A model generated the notes under the pieces. The model worked only from the letters and a program-made list of their open reading frames with translations, was not told where the DNA came from and searched no databases. Positions 53,944 through 64,000 of a stretch of 64,000 nucleotides of DNA are shown here, in pieces. A program made the position numbers and the translations under genes. Every line of letters starts with the position of its first letter. The stretch's first letter is position 1. This DNA is from JAKZVK01 sp965237575. GTDB lineage: Bacteria; Acidobacteriota; Terriglobia; Bryobacterales; UBA6623. The stretch lies in NCBI GenBank assembly GCA_965237575.1, contig CBDEGI010000002.1, positions 248,001 through 312,000 of the forward strand. Direction: 5' to 3'.

Positions 53944-56235
53944 ATGGAAACGTTGCTCTACTTTGTCATTTGCCTTCCGCTGGTCGTCCTCGTGCTGGTC
54001 GCGTTTGCCCTGCTCAAGGGTGGCCAGAAGTATCTGGAGGAGATGGGTCTTCGCTTCTGGCATTGGCTTTTGAGGACGAAGGCTCCGCTAGACTCCCAAA
54101 CCAAGGAGAGCAATGGTGCGCGACCACCCGATGCTCAGAAGGCTGCCACTGCGCCCGCTGCCGCGACGCAATCCTCTGCAGCAGGCGTTACACCCCAACT
54201 GCCGGACCCGGTGGCCGACTTCACCGGCCGCAAAGACCAGGCTGAGCAGCTCATCGTGCGGCTGCGTAAGCGTGAGGGCGCGGCGATCACGGCCATCGGC
54301 GGACAGGGCGGCGTGGGCAAGACCGAGCTGGCGTACTACGTGGCGCGGGAGGTGCGCGAGTTGTATCCCGGCGGGCAGGTGCTGGTGAATCTGCGCGGGC
54401 TCGATGCCGAGCCGGTGACGACGGAGCAGGCCATGGCCGGCGTGATCCTGGCCGTCGAGCCCGAGCAGAAGTTGCCCGACAAGCCCGAGCAGATCGCCGG
54501 GCTGTACTACGGGCTGCTGGGCGAGCGGGCGGTGCTGGTGCTGGCCGACAACGCCAAAGACAGCGAGCAGGTGAGGCCGCTCGTGCCGAAGCCGCCCTCG
54601 GCGCTGCTGGTCACCTCGCGGCAGACGGTGCAGGTGGCGGGCGTTGAGCGGGTGAGTCTCGAGGAGTTGCCAAGGCCCGAGTCGGTAGCGCTGCTGCGAG
54701 AAATCCTCGGCGACAAGCCCGCCGAAGACGGCGAGGTCGACCGTCTGGCCGAGCGCTGCGGCGACCTGCCGTTGGCGCTCCGCGTGGGGGGCAACCGGCT
54801 GGCCGCGTCGCCGGCGTTGTCAGTGGCGGCCTACCTGGAGCGGCTGGAAGCGAGGCGCTCGGGGCTACAGTTTGAAGGCCGCGACGTGACGGCAGTGTTG
54901 GCCGAGAGCGTCGAGGCGCTGGAGCGCGACACCCCGGAATTCGTGGGGCGCTGGCGATCGCTGGCGGTGTTTCCCGCACCGTTCGACCGGGCGGCGGCCG
55001 AGGCGGTGGGGGAGTTCGAGGACGGCGAGTTAGATACGTTGGTGGGCCGCAGCCTGGTGCTCTATGACACGAAGGATGAGCGCTTCCGGCTGCACGACCT
55101 GATGCGGGATCTGGCACGGGAGGGATGGGGCGAGGAAGGAGCGTACGACGCGGCCAAGCGGCATGCCGAGCATTACCTGACGGTTGCATCACAAGCGGAC
55201 GACACGTACACGAGTGGTGGTGAGGGTGTGCTGGAGGGGCTGCGCCGGTTCGACCGCGAACGGGCCCACATCGAGGCGGGGCAAGCGTGGGCGGCAGAGC
55301 ACGCCTCCTCGGACGATCGCGCGGCCACGCTGGCGGAAGAGTATCCCATGAGAGCCCCCAACGTGCTCGAGTTGCGCCAGCACCCACGCGAACGTATCCG
55401 CTGGCTGGAAGCCTCGGTGGAGGCCGCCCGCAAGCTGGGGCACAAAGACCGGGAAGGGATGGCACTGGGCAACCTGGGCCTGGCCTACGCCGCTTTGGGG
55501 GAGACGCGGCGGGCGATCGAGTACTTCGAGCAGGACTTGGCGATCGCGCGCGAGACGGGCGACCGGCGGGGCGAAGGGAGGGCGCTCAACAACCTGGGCC
55601 TAGCCTACGCCGATTTGGGGGAGACGCGGCGGGCGATCGAGTCCTACGAGCAGGTTTTGGCGATCACACGCGAGACGGGTGACAGGCGGGGCGAAGGGCA
55701 GGCGCTCAACAACCTGGGCCTGGCCTACGCCGATTTGGGGGAGACGCGGCGGGCGATCGAGTCCTACGAGCAGCGCTTGCCGATCGCGCGCGAGATTGGC
55801 GACCGGCGGGGCGAAGGGGCGGCGCTGGGCAACCTGGGCAATGCCTACGCCAATTTGGGGGAGACGCGGCGGGCGATCGAGTCCTACGAGCAGCAGTTGA
55901 CGATCACGCGCGAGACGGGCGACCGGCGGGGCGAAGGGGCGGTGCTGGGAAACCTGGGCGTTGCCTACCGCCGGTTGGGGGAGACGCGGCGGGCGATCGG
56001 GTACTACGAGCAGCAGTTGGTGATCACGCGCGAGACGGGCGACCGGCGGGGCGAGGGGAATGCGCTGTGGAACATGAGCCTGGCGCTCGATAAGCTGGGC
56101 GAGCGGGCGAAGGCCGTCGAGCACGCCCGAGACGCGCTGGCGATCTTCGAGCAGATCGAAGACCCCAACGCCGGCAAGGTGCGGCGCACGTTGGAGGAGT
56201 GGGGGGCGGAATCGGAGGCAGGGGGTCAGGGGTAG
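53944..56235 (+). CDS. Membrane-anchored STAND (NB-ARC) ATPase with TPR repeats
   Basis: 763 residues. An N-terminal span (about 4-25, LLYFVICLPLVVLVLVAFAL) is followed by an Ala/Gln-rich linker. The NB-ARC domain has Walker A GGQGGVGKTELAYYVAREV (about 120), Walker B-like RAVLVLADNA, ALLVTSRQTVQVAGVERVSL (sensor 1), CGDLPLALRVGGNRLA (GLPLA motif) and LHDLMRDLAREG (MHD-like). The C-terminal third contains six near-identical 40-residue TPRs (LGLAYADLGETRRAIESYEQ). STAND ATPases oligomerise on ligand recognition and serve in bacterial signalling and anti-phage defence. No separate effector domain is visible; the TPRs are the likely sensor. Confidence 0.85.
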   Translation: METLLYFVICLPLVVLVLVAFALLKGGQKYLEEMGLRFWHWLLRTKAPLDSQTKESNGARPPDAQKAATAPAAATQSSAAGVTPQLPDPVADFTGRKDQAEQLIVRLRKREGAAITAIGGQGGVGKTELAYYVAREVRELYPGGQVLVNLRGLDAEPVTTEQAMAGVILAVEPEQKLPDKPEQIAGLYYGLLGERAVLVLADNAKDSEQVRPLVPKPPSALLVTSRQTVQVAGVERVSLEELPRPESVALLREILGDKPAEDGEVDRLAERCGDLPLALRVGGNRLAASPALSVAAYLERLEARRSGLQFEGRDVTAVLAESVEALERDTPEFVGRWRSLAVFPAPFDRAAAEAVGEFEDGELDTLVGRSLVLYDTKDERFRLHDLMRDLAREGWGEEGAYDAAKRHAEHYLTVASQADDTYTSGGEGVLEGLRRFDRERAHIEAGQAWAAEHASSDDRAATLAEEYPMRAPNVLELRQHPRERIRWLEASVEAARKLGHKDREGMALGNLGLAYAALGETRRAIEYFEQDLAIARETGDRRGEGRALNNLGLAYADLGETRRAIESYEQVLAITRETGDRRGEGQALNNLGLAYADLGETRRAIESYEQRLPIAREIGDRRGEGAALGNLGNAYANLGETRRAIESYEQQLTITRETGDRRGEGAVLGNLGVAYRRLGETRRAIGYYEQQLVITRETGDRRGEGNALWNMSLALDKLGERAKAVEHARDALAIFEQIEDPNAGKVRRTLEEWGAESEAGGQG
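55466..56065. repeat. Tandem 120-bp TPR-coding repeats
   Basis: Five full 120-bp units and a partial sixth, each encoding one 40-residue TPR. DNA identity is very high, e.g. GGGGAGACGCGGCGGGCGAT at the same place in every unit. Variation clusters in a few codons per unit. This is a recently expanded in-frame array that could change copy number. Confidence 0.9.
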
Positions 56236-56985
56236 GGCTGTTGAAGGTGGGGTGGCGCAGACGCCTACGTCTGCCGCATCGACACTCTTGTCGATGCTTG
56301 GGGTTGGCTTGCCGCGCGGAGCTGAACAGGGTGCCGGTAAGAGTTGGTGTCGGTAAGAGTACCGACACGGCAGGTCTGGGGACCTGCGCCACAGTTCAAT
56401 ACTAGCCTGGGGCGCGAGCCCCAGGAGGCAGAGCCCTCCAGAAACACTCCGGGGCCCTGGGACCGGCGTCCACGGACGCCGGTCCCAGGCCCCTCATCTT
56501 TAGAGGATGGGCACGTACCCCGGGTTCACACCCGGGGCTAGAATTAAGGCGCCGCTGCGCGGCCTGGGTGATTCGTGAATCGTGGTTCGTTGGGCGGTCG
56601 ATTCGTGACGTACGTCCGCCCGGAGCCGCGTTCGCGGGTGCAATGTGAAGGGAGGACGTATGGGCACCCAGGCTAACCCCGAAGGGGTGGCCCAAATAAC
56701 AGCCCTGGGCGTGAGCCCAGGGATCCCAACCCCCAACGCAATCGTACAAGCCCTGAAAGGGCGATTCATCATCCCTCGTGAATCGCGGTTCGCGAACCGT
56801 ACGGTGAGGGGAGGCGTGGTGCGTATGCGCCGCCGGCGTGTGATATCGGGCGCGGTGTCAAGTGGAACAGGTTGAGTCGCCCCTTTCAGGGCTCGATGGG
56901 TTTTGAGGTCTTTCGTTCCCAGCGCTTACGCACTGGGCTGTGAATTGGGCCACCCCGGGGCCACGGCCTCGCCTTCGGCGAAGAT
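56236..56985. repeat. Repeat-rich intergenic region
   Basis: These 750 bp show no supported gene. They contain GC-rich palindromes (CTGGGGCGCGAGCCCCAG near 56407; about 56460-56490) and two copies of the AGCCCTGAAAGGG-type repeat in opposite orientation (about 56751 and 56877), like the one near 33438. Confidence 0.5.
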
Positions 56986-57486
56986 CTATTCGGCCAATGG
57001 AGGCGAGGCGAAGTCCCGGTACATTTTTTCAATGTCGTCGACCGTGACGTCGCCTTCGTGAATCCCCACGCGGTAGCGGAAGGCGATGGCCTCGCCGTCG
57101 GGGATGGTGTAGCTGCCGTCCTTGGCGTCGTTGCCCGAGAAACTTCGGGCGGCGAAGGGGTTGGCGGAGGCGAGGCTGTAGCCGCGCGCGTGCCACCCGC
57201 TGGGATGGCGTAGGTTGTTCGGATGGTCGAACACGGCAACGCCGGTCTTGGTGCCGTCGAGGACCGCCGAGTAGTCGATCCAGCGGGCGCGCTTGCCCCA
57301 GATGTTTTCGGTGTCCTGTTGGCCCTCGGAGTTGATCAGCAGCGCACCCTGGTCTTGGCGGAAGGCGTCGGCCAGGCGAAAGCCAAAGCCGCCATCGTCG
57401 GTGTCGCCGAACGTGAGCGCGACGCCTTGGTAGGCGCGAATCGAGATGGCGGCAACAGAAGCAGCACTCCCAGGCACGGAATCCAT
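56986..57486 (-). pseudogene. C-terminal fragment of a DUF6807 (PmoA-like) protein
   Basis: 166 residues with no natural start. GVALTFGDTDDGGFGFRLAD, AVFDHPNNLRHPSGWHARGY, SLASANPFAARSFSG and PDGEAIAFRYRVGIHEGD match the C-terminal half of the DUF6807 family (annotated 'methane oxygenase PmoA', though not the true pMMO subunit), usually secreted proteins of about 300 residues. The N-terminal half and signal peptide are absent upstream, so this is a truncated remnant. Confidence 0.6.
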
Positions 57487-57626
57487 CGCTTGCTTGTCAT
57501 CGAATCAAATGCCCTCCCGGTTGCCCCCACCTGCGCTCGTTCTCGCGAGACGGGGAGTGGCTCGCGCAGGATAGATCGATGCGTCACCAGAATAACGGAG
57601 CCTTTCCGAGGCAGTGTGCGTCGAGT

Positions 57627-59423
<1,797 letters not shown>

Positions 59424-59538
59424 GGGCGGCCTAAGAAGGAGGCGGAAAGAGCCGCCTCTCTCAGACTAGGGGGTCAGCTACAGAGCGGCAAGGGCCGGAG
59501 GAGGCCAGTGTCAGAGGGGGGCCGGCATCCGAGCTGAA

Positions 59539-59610
59539 GAGCCGTATGAAGTAACGCTCACGTACGGATCCGTGCGGGGGGCGTCGGGCAATCCGCGTCC
59601 CCGCCCCGAC
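59539..59610 (+). mobile_element. Group II intron 3' end remnant, second copy
   Basis: Domain V at 59539-59570 (GAGCCGTATG on the 5' side with the AGC triad, CACGTACGGATC on the 3' side) and a GC-rich domain VI-like hairpin after it, ending CCGCCCCGAC at about 59610. It shares 23 identical bases with the copy at 10158-10230. No reverse-transcriptase gene is nearby. It lies antisense across the 3' end of the CarF-like gene, whose last codons are intron sequence. Confidence 0.55.
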
Positions 59611-60286
59611 CGGATTCGCCTCGAATTCGCCGTTGGGACGTTAGCGCCCGTTCCAGCCGCGCCAGAATCCCCACTCGATCCAGCCAAGGATTCATCCAAC
59701 CCGTAGTAATGCAGTACGCATTCGAAAAAGGTGGGCGGTGGTGTAGGTTGTGACGAGCCGGAGATAGAATCAGCCCTTTCCCCTGCAGCCATCGCACCAG
59801 CGACGGGGCTTGCTCGGCGTGAGCCCATTGATGGATCTGGTTCGTGCAGGAGATAGCGAGAGCGAAGCCAACCACCAGCGCGTGGGCAAATACTGAGAAC
59901 CGATTAAACTCAGTAGGTCCCCCGGCCACCCATACGATGGCTAACATGGGTACCAGAGCGAGGCCGTTGTTCCCATTCAGCTTGAGAAAGCTGTGCCGCA
60001 CAATGTCCTGCGGGTCGCCGTGGTGATGCCGGAAAGGCCTCGTAATTGCACCCAGCACCGGCGTCCTCTCGTCGACGACCGTGTCAAAGAGCCAGTGCAT
60101 GACCCCAGACACCAGATCGGCGCTCACATACCCGATGCTCAAACCCGGCAGTACGAGCCACCAGCCGCCTTGAACCCATACCGCACTCACCACGCGGGCG
60201 CCCACCGCAACCAGCAAGGCACTGCACGCGACAATCCCACTGAGCCGACGAGTGTTCACCAGAACAGCCACCAGCGAACTGTCCAT
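59558..60286 (-). CDS. CarF/Kua-type plasmanylethanolamine desaturase, 3' end altered
   Basis: 242 residues from MDSSLVAV (60286). Membrane di-iron desaturase of the TMEM189/CarF family, which introduces the vinyl-ether bond of plasmalogens using O2. His-rich motifs: GVMHWLFDTVVDER, FRHHHGDPQDIVRHSFLKLN, NQIHQWAHAEQAP and ARHNLHHRPPFSNAYCITTG (W). Four hydrophobic segments flank them. From about residue 225 (RGGDADCPTPPARIRT) the frame runs through group II intron sequence, so the native C-terminus has been replaced. The catalytic core is complete and activity is possible. Confidence 0.8.
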   Translation of the reverse strand: MDSSLVAVLVNTRRLSGIVACSALLVAVGARVVSAVWVQGGWWLVLPGLSIGYVSADLVSGVMHWLFDTVVDERTPVLGAITRPFRHHHGDPQDIVRHSFLKLNGNNGLALVPMLAIVWVAGGPTEFNRFSVFAHALVVGFALAISCTNQIHQWAHAEQAPSLVRWLQGKGLILSPARHNLHHRPPFSNAYCITTGWMNPWLDRVGILARLERALTSQRRIRGESGRGGDADCPTPPARIRT

Positions 60287-60417
60287 GCCCCCTACAATAC
60301 ACCAAAAGGTTCCTCCCTTCACGGTTCGACGGCGACCCCAACCGCTCCGTTTTGTGGATGGGCCGTAGACGGCATGAGGCTGTGAAAGCACGCTGCAAGA
60401 CGAAAGCTAGAGCTGCC

Positions 60418-61683
60418 ATGAGCAAGGAGTGCCGCAGTCTCCCGACAGTCTTATGGAAACTGATCCCAGGGGTGTTTCTGGTCGCGTTGTTGCCACTGCT
60501 ACCGTGGGCCTGCGATGAGGAGGATGCATCCGAGTCAACACCGGTTGCAACCGGGTACAAGGTTCCGCGCCGCTTCGTCTACCCGGCTCAGTTTCCGCCA
60601 GGCAGACCCTACAGTCCCGGCGTTCTGGTGGGAGAGACGCTCTACATCGCCGGGCAGACGGACCTCGATCCCCAAACGGGCGAACAAGCAGACGAGGTCG
60701 AAGCCCAAGTCAAAAGGGCTATGGACAGAATAGGCTACGTTCTGCACGAAGCTGGAATGGACTATGGCAACGTGGTCACGTGTCACGTTTACCTCGCCGA
60801 CATGGCCGACTATCAAACGATGAACAAGGTCTATGGGAGCTACTTTGAAGCAGGCTCCTACCCAGCGCGTACAACGCTCGAGATGCCGGGACTACCAGGT
60901 GGGGCTGAAATCGAAGTCAGTTGCATTGCTTACGCGGACCGATCCCGGATCCGAGTGGTAATGCCGCGGGATCGGTCAGCACCGGTGACCAAGAACCCCC
61001 TCAGCCAAGCGGTCTGGGCGGGCGACCGACTCTATCTGGCCGGCCGGGGTGGCCGCGATGACAACGGGAAATTCGGCGTCACGGTCGAGGCGCAAACCCA
61101 GAAGGCCATGGAGAAAGTCGGTTCGACCCTGGCGGACGCGGGCTTGACCTTCCAACACGTTGTCTTCGCCAATCCCTACTTTCTGACGCGAGAAAGCTAC
61201 CCCAAGCTCAACTCCGTGTGGAAGACGTTCTTTGCATTGGGAACAGCCCCGAGTCGGGCCAGCTTCTGTATCTCGCGGTTGCCGGGGCCTGAGAGCCGAG
61301 TGCAGTTCGCGCTGGTCGCCACCGCTAGAGTCGCGACGAAGGGCCGTGTCATCCCCCACTACATGGGAACCAGCCCGACCAGTTCCGGGGGCGGAGTGCT
61401 GGACGGCGATACGCTGTGGACCTCGGGCAAGTCCGGTCGCGGTGAGACGCTGGAAGAACAGATGCAGGATTCGCTCGAGAAGATCCGTGACACCCTTCAA
61501 CTCGCCGGCATGGACCTGGAACACGTCGTTCTGGCACACGTCTACCTGAAGGACGTTGAGAGCGACATGGCCCGCATGGACGCAGTGTTCCAGAAGAACT
61601 TCCCGCGGAACCCGCCTGCTCGAACAACCGTTCAGGTCATCCAAGAGCAGTTCGAACAAGTCGCGGTTGTAGCCGTTCGCTGA
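60418..61683 (+). CDS. Exported lipoprotein with three tandem RidA domains
   Basis: 421 residues. Signal peptide VFLVALLPLLPWAC with a lipobox-like Cys (about residue 32). Three Rid/YjgF/UK114 domains follow: domain 1 (about 45-175) YSPGVLVGETLYIAGQTDLD and GNVVTCHVYLADMADYQTMN; domain 2 (about 178-300) PLSQAVWAGDRLYLAGRGGR and FQHVVFANPYFLTRESYPKL; domain 3 (about 310-421) VLDGDTLWTSGKSGRGETLE and EHVVLAHVYLKDVESDMARM with PARTTVQV. RidA proteins are cytoplasmic trimers that hydrolyse reactive imines. The catalytic Arg is visible in domain 1 (PARTTLEM) and domain 3 (PARTTVQV); domain 2 has PSRASFCI. Three fused domains could form an intramolecular trimer outside the cytoplasm. Confidence 0.85.
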   Translation: MSKECRSLPTVLWKLIPGVFLVALLPLLPWACDEEDASESTPVATGYKVPRRFVYPAQFPPGRPYSPGVLVGETLYIAGQTDLDPQTGEQADEVEAQVKRAMDRIGYVLHEAGMDYGNVVTCHVYLADMADYQTMNKVYGSYFEAGSYPARTTLEMPGLPGGAEIEVSCIAYADRSRIRVVMPRDRSAPVTKNPLSQAVWAGDRLYLAGRGGRDDNGKFGVTVEAQTQKAMEKVGSTLADAGLTFQHVVFANPYFLTRESYPKLNSVWKTFFALGTAPSRASFCISRLPGPESRVQFALVATARVATKGRVIPHYMGTSPTSSGGGVLDGDTLWTSGKSGRGETLEEQMQDSLEKIRDTLQLAGMDLEHVVLAHVYLKDVESDMARMDAVFQKNFPRNPPARTTVQVIQEQFEQVAVVAVR

Positions 61684-62015
61684 CAGCCTTCAGGCGGCTT
61701 CGGCGCGAAGCGCTGGCAACGGATCGACAGTCGGCATCCCACTCAGGCTTCACAGCATCGCTCTAGTTCTGGACGCGATTCCGCGCGAACCCAAGAAACC
61801 GAGCCCGGAACGCAAGTGACGGGTAAATCCGCTCGGTTCGGCAGGTAATGGCGGCCCTTGTCCCGAGGCAACAAGAGATAGGTCACCACCGTCGAGCGGC
61901 TGAGGCGACCTGCCGCTTGTGCCGGCCCCCCGGCATTTTTTCACAGCCCCAAGGCTCTACGAACCAGGGTTCGCCGCTTGGCACGGCTTCGGTTAGGTAA
62001 TTAGGGTGACGACAA
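61684..62015. other. Intergenic region with a terminator
   Basis: No gene is recognised in 61684-62015. It contains a rho-independent terminator (61920-61941) and, next to the NACHT gene stop, a doubled TTAGGGTGAC. Confidence 0.4.
61920..61941 (+). terminator. Rho-independent terminator
   Basis: Perfect TGCCGG/CCGGCA stem with a CCCC loop directly followed by TTTTTT. It lies 237 bp downstream of the RidA lipoprotein gene on the same strand and probably ends that transcript. Confidence 0.75.
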
Positions 62016-64000
62016 TTAGGGTGACAGTCCCCCTCGGCGCTGCTTATTAGCCTTCTCGGAGGAGAACCGCCGGATGTCGTCTTCGCTCAGCGCGGCGAAG
62101 TATTCCAGCAGCGAGCGGTGAATAAAGATGTAGCCGCCGCCGGCCCGGCGTAGGAAGATCAGGTCCTTCGCGGACTCCAGAAACCGCACGTAGTTGAGGG
62201 GTGCGTGACCGTATTTCCAGAGCAGGAAACGCAGGCTAAAGTGCTGCACGACAAAAGCACCCCCATTGCCCAGCCCGATTACTAGCCCGATTACTAGCCC
62301 GACGCCCAGCCCGACGCCCAACCCACCGAGCCCGGTGCCCAGCCCGACGCTCAGCCCGCCGAACAGCACGACGCACAGCACGACTACTACTAGCACGGAG
62401 AGCATGGCATTGCGCTGCGAGCGCCGCGTGCCTTCGTTTGGCGTGGAGCGGGTTGTAACCTCAGAACCGACAAAACCGCCGCCCAGCCCGATGACCAGCC
62501 CGCCACCCAGCCCGACGAACAGCCCGCCGCCCAGCCCGACGAACAGCCCGACGAACAGCCCGAAGACTAGCCCGAAGATCAGCCCGCCGACCAGCCCGAC
62601 GACGAGCCCGACGAACAGCCCGCCGACCAGAGAGTCTTTGAAACCCGATCGCACACTTGACCAAGACCAGCGCAAAGCGTCCACTGGCCGTCTGACGCCC
62701 AGCCCGCCGCCCAGCCCTACGAACAGCCCGAAGACCAGCCCGCTGCCCAGCCCGAAGACCAGCCCGCCGCCCAGTCCGACGAACTGCCCGCTGCCCAGTC
62801 CGAAGACCAGCCCGAAGACCGGCCCGACGACCAACCCCGCAACGAGGCCACGAAGTAAGCGCGCCCATTGTTGGCGGGACCATGTTGAGAGCCAAACGGG
62901 ACGGAGGTTCTCCAGATGGAACACGCTCTGGCTCTGGCTCACCAGCGAAGCGCCGAGCCACCTGAGCCAACCGAGCGTTTGCTCTCGCGAATAACGGCTC
63001 TGCTTGCCGCGCCGCTCAAACATGACCTCAACGTAACGGGAGAACACCTGCTGGTAGCGCGCTTCGAGACTGCCCTCCAATACCAGATCCGCAGGCGAAG
63101 CTCCTTGATAAGCCAAGGCCGCGATGCTGAGCATCAGCGGCGTGTCAAGCAATTCCCAAAGCTCCGTCTCGGTCTCCAAAGCCGTTAGCACCGCTTTCAG
63201 GGGCTCGCCCGCCTCTTCGAGATAGCCGCGCACTTCCTCGTGGCCCAAAGGCTGGACCCGTACCGCCACCGCTAACGACAAGCGCTTTGTCAGAGACGCG
63301 TAGTCGGCTTCGCGACTGCAGACGACCAAGGGTTGGTTGTGGTGGCTGTGGAATGTGTTGACAGCCTCCACGCACGCCTCGCGCTTGTCAGCCGCTACTT
63401 CGTCGAGGCCGTCGAGCAGCGGGAGAACGGCCTCGGTGGCGATCCACCCCTCAGCAATTTTGCGAGAAACGTTGTAACTTGACTGGAGCTCGTCTCTGAG
63501 CCAGTCGGCGAGCGGCAGTCCTTTGACGGCCCATGAGGAGAGGTTGAAAACAACCGGGATCTGGAGGCCTTTGTCCGTTTCGGCGCGATCGAGCAGCTCT
63601 TGGGCCAGCTCGAGCAAGAGCGTCGTCTTGCCTGATCCCGGCGCGCCGAGGATCAGCAGTTGGCCGATTTGTTGGTCGAACACCGAGCTGAGGCGCGTAC
63701 CGGCAGGAAGTGTCTCGGGCTCCTGCTCGGCCTGCTGGACCACAACACTCAACGGTTCGACCGCGTCAGGCTTGGTTACAAGACCGAGATCGACCCGCGC
63801 CACCTTATACAGCGACCGGTCGAGAACGCCTTCGATCCAGTGATAGCGGACCCGCTCGATCATTCGATCGCGGTTGCCCTTGAGCTGCTTGCGCTTGAGC
63901 TGGTCGGCGGGAATCTCCTCGGCTTCCTTGACCCGCTCTTGCTGGACGAACCACCAGACCAGAACGCCGACCACGACGGCGAGTAGTAGCCATGGAAGCC
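62016..64000 (-). CDS. Membrane NACHT-domain NTPase with glycine-rich multi-pass region, 5' end cut by the window
   Basis: The frame is open to the window edge (LLLAVVVGVLVWWFVQQERV is a membrane span), so the start lies outside; GTG 63974 is only the first in-window start. NACHT core: Walker A LLILGAPGSGKTTLLLELA, Walker B AVLPLLDGLDEVAADKREAC, and VVCSREADYASL (sensor). After a helical region come about 200 residues of repeated GL-rich hydrophobic sequence (VFGLVFGLGSGQFVGLGGGL, LFVGLGGGLVIGLGGG), probably many short membrane helices with GxxxG packing. It ends with the conserved GGGYIFIHRSLLEYFAAL motif. NACHT NTPases of this type act in bacterial NLR-like immunity; a membrane-active effector is plausible. 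Confidence 0.85.
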   Translation of the reverse strand, partial: LPWLLLAVVVGVLVWWFVQQERVKEAEEIPADQLKRKQLKGNRDRMIERVRYHWIEGVLDRSLYKVARVDLGLVTKPDAVEPLSVVVQQAEQEPETLPAGTRLSSVFDQQIGQLLILGAPGSGKTTLLLELAQELLDRAETDKGLQIPVVFNLSSWAVKGLPLADWLRDELQSSYNVSRKIAEGWIATEAVLPLLDGLDEVAADKREACVEAVNTFHSHHNQPLVVCSREADYASLTKRLSLAVAVRVQPLGHEEVRGYLEEAGEPLKAVLTALETETELWELLDTPLMLSIAALAYQGASPADLVLEGSLEARYQQVFSRYVEVMFERRGKQSRYSREQTLGWLRWLGASLVSQSQSVFHLENLRPVWLSTWSRQQWARLLRGLVAGLVVGPVFGLVFGLGSGQFVGLGGGLVFGLGSGLVFGLFVGLGGGLGVRRPVDALRWSWSSVRSGFKDSLVGGLFVGLVVGLVGGLIFGLVFGLFVGLFVGLGGGLFVGLGGGLVIGLGGGFVGSEVTTRSTPNEGTRRSQRNAMLSVLVVVVLCVVLFGGLSVGLGTGLGGLGVGLGVGLVIGLVIGLGNGGAFVVQHFSLRFLLWKYGHAPLNYVRFLESAKDLIFLRRAGGGYIFIHRSLLEYFAALSEDDIRRFSSEKANKQRRGGLSP

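Noticed and set aside
55466..56065. Regular 120-bp repeats considered as a CRISPR-like array
   Set aside because: Units are in frame, encode TPRs, and have no unique spacers.
62266..62994. Pro/Ser-rich plus-strand frame (PSPTNSPPPSPTNS)
   Set aside because: Reverse reading of the GL-rich repeats of the NACHT gene, not a real proline-rich protein.

Overview
The window is a GC-rich bacterial chromosome segment. Its contents point to a Gram-negative, deep-branching phylum, most likely Acidobacteriota; this is an inference from gene content, because no rRNA is present. The pointers are an RNase E/G with a large acidic/Arg-rich insert, a complete mraZ-to-ftsZ division and cell-wall cluster without murB or ddl, a meso-DAP-type MurE (DNPR motif), Ser/Thr kinases fused to TPR or TolB-like propeller domains, MoxR-associated (DUF58/VWA) proteins, and many short palindromic intergenic repeats. 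The number of single-locus indels suggests a draft or metagenome-derived sequence, so some 'pseudogenes' may be sequence errors.

Layout: 0-2.4 kb holds the 3' part of an RNase E/G gene and a decayed RelBE-like pair. 2.5-8.3 kb (minus) is an SPFH operon whose first gene fuses a heavy-metal P1B-ATPase to an HflK domain, followed by a His-rich HflC, a second HflK-like protein and a small membrane protein. 8.6-10.0 kb is an IS481-family element. 10.1-13.2 kb is a patch of gene remnants: a group II intron 3' end, a frameshifted nucleotidyltransferase, pentapeptide-repeat and acyl-carrier-protein tails and a broken fabF, around one intact methyltransferase. 13.3-15.8 kb has a second methyltransferase and a frameshifted beta-helix lipoprotein with a G9 tract.

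16.0-33.2 kb is the dcw cluster (mraZ, rsmH, ftsL-like, ftsI, murE, murF, mraY, murD, ftsW, murG, murC, ftsQ, ftsA, ftsZ), all on plus with tight or overlapping junctions, preceded by five 10-bp AGTGG-type repeats that look like an MraZ operator. 33.9-36.2 kb and 45.5-48.6 kb are two Ser/Thr kinase loci, each broken by a local duplication. 36.3-42.0 kb (minus) is a DUF58/BatA/VWA operon. 42.2-45.3 kb has an Nramp-like transporter facing a methylthioadenosine phosphorylase plus PfkB kinase pair.

48.7-53.6 kb is a mix of small genes: truncated haemoglobin, VapBC, a hydrolase remnant, a GHMP kinase, a PspC-domain protein, a frameshifted dtd, and an HTH protein. 53.9-64.0 kb holds two large membrane-anchored signal-transduction ATPases (an NB-ARC/TPR protein and a NACHT protein with a glycine-rich multi-pass region, cut by the window end). 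Between them are a DUF6807/PmoA-like fragment, typA, a CarF/Kua-type plasmalogen desaturase whose 3' end runs into a second group II intron fragment, and an exported protein made of three RidA domains. The most unusual elements are the P1B-ATPase::HflK fusion operon, the triple-RidA lipoprotein, the paired kinase disruptions, and the NLR-like pair.
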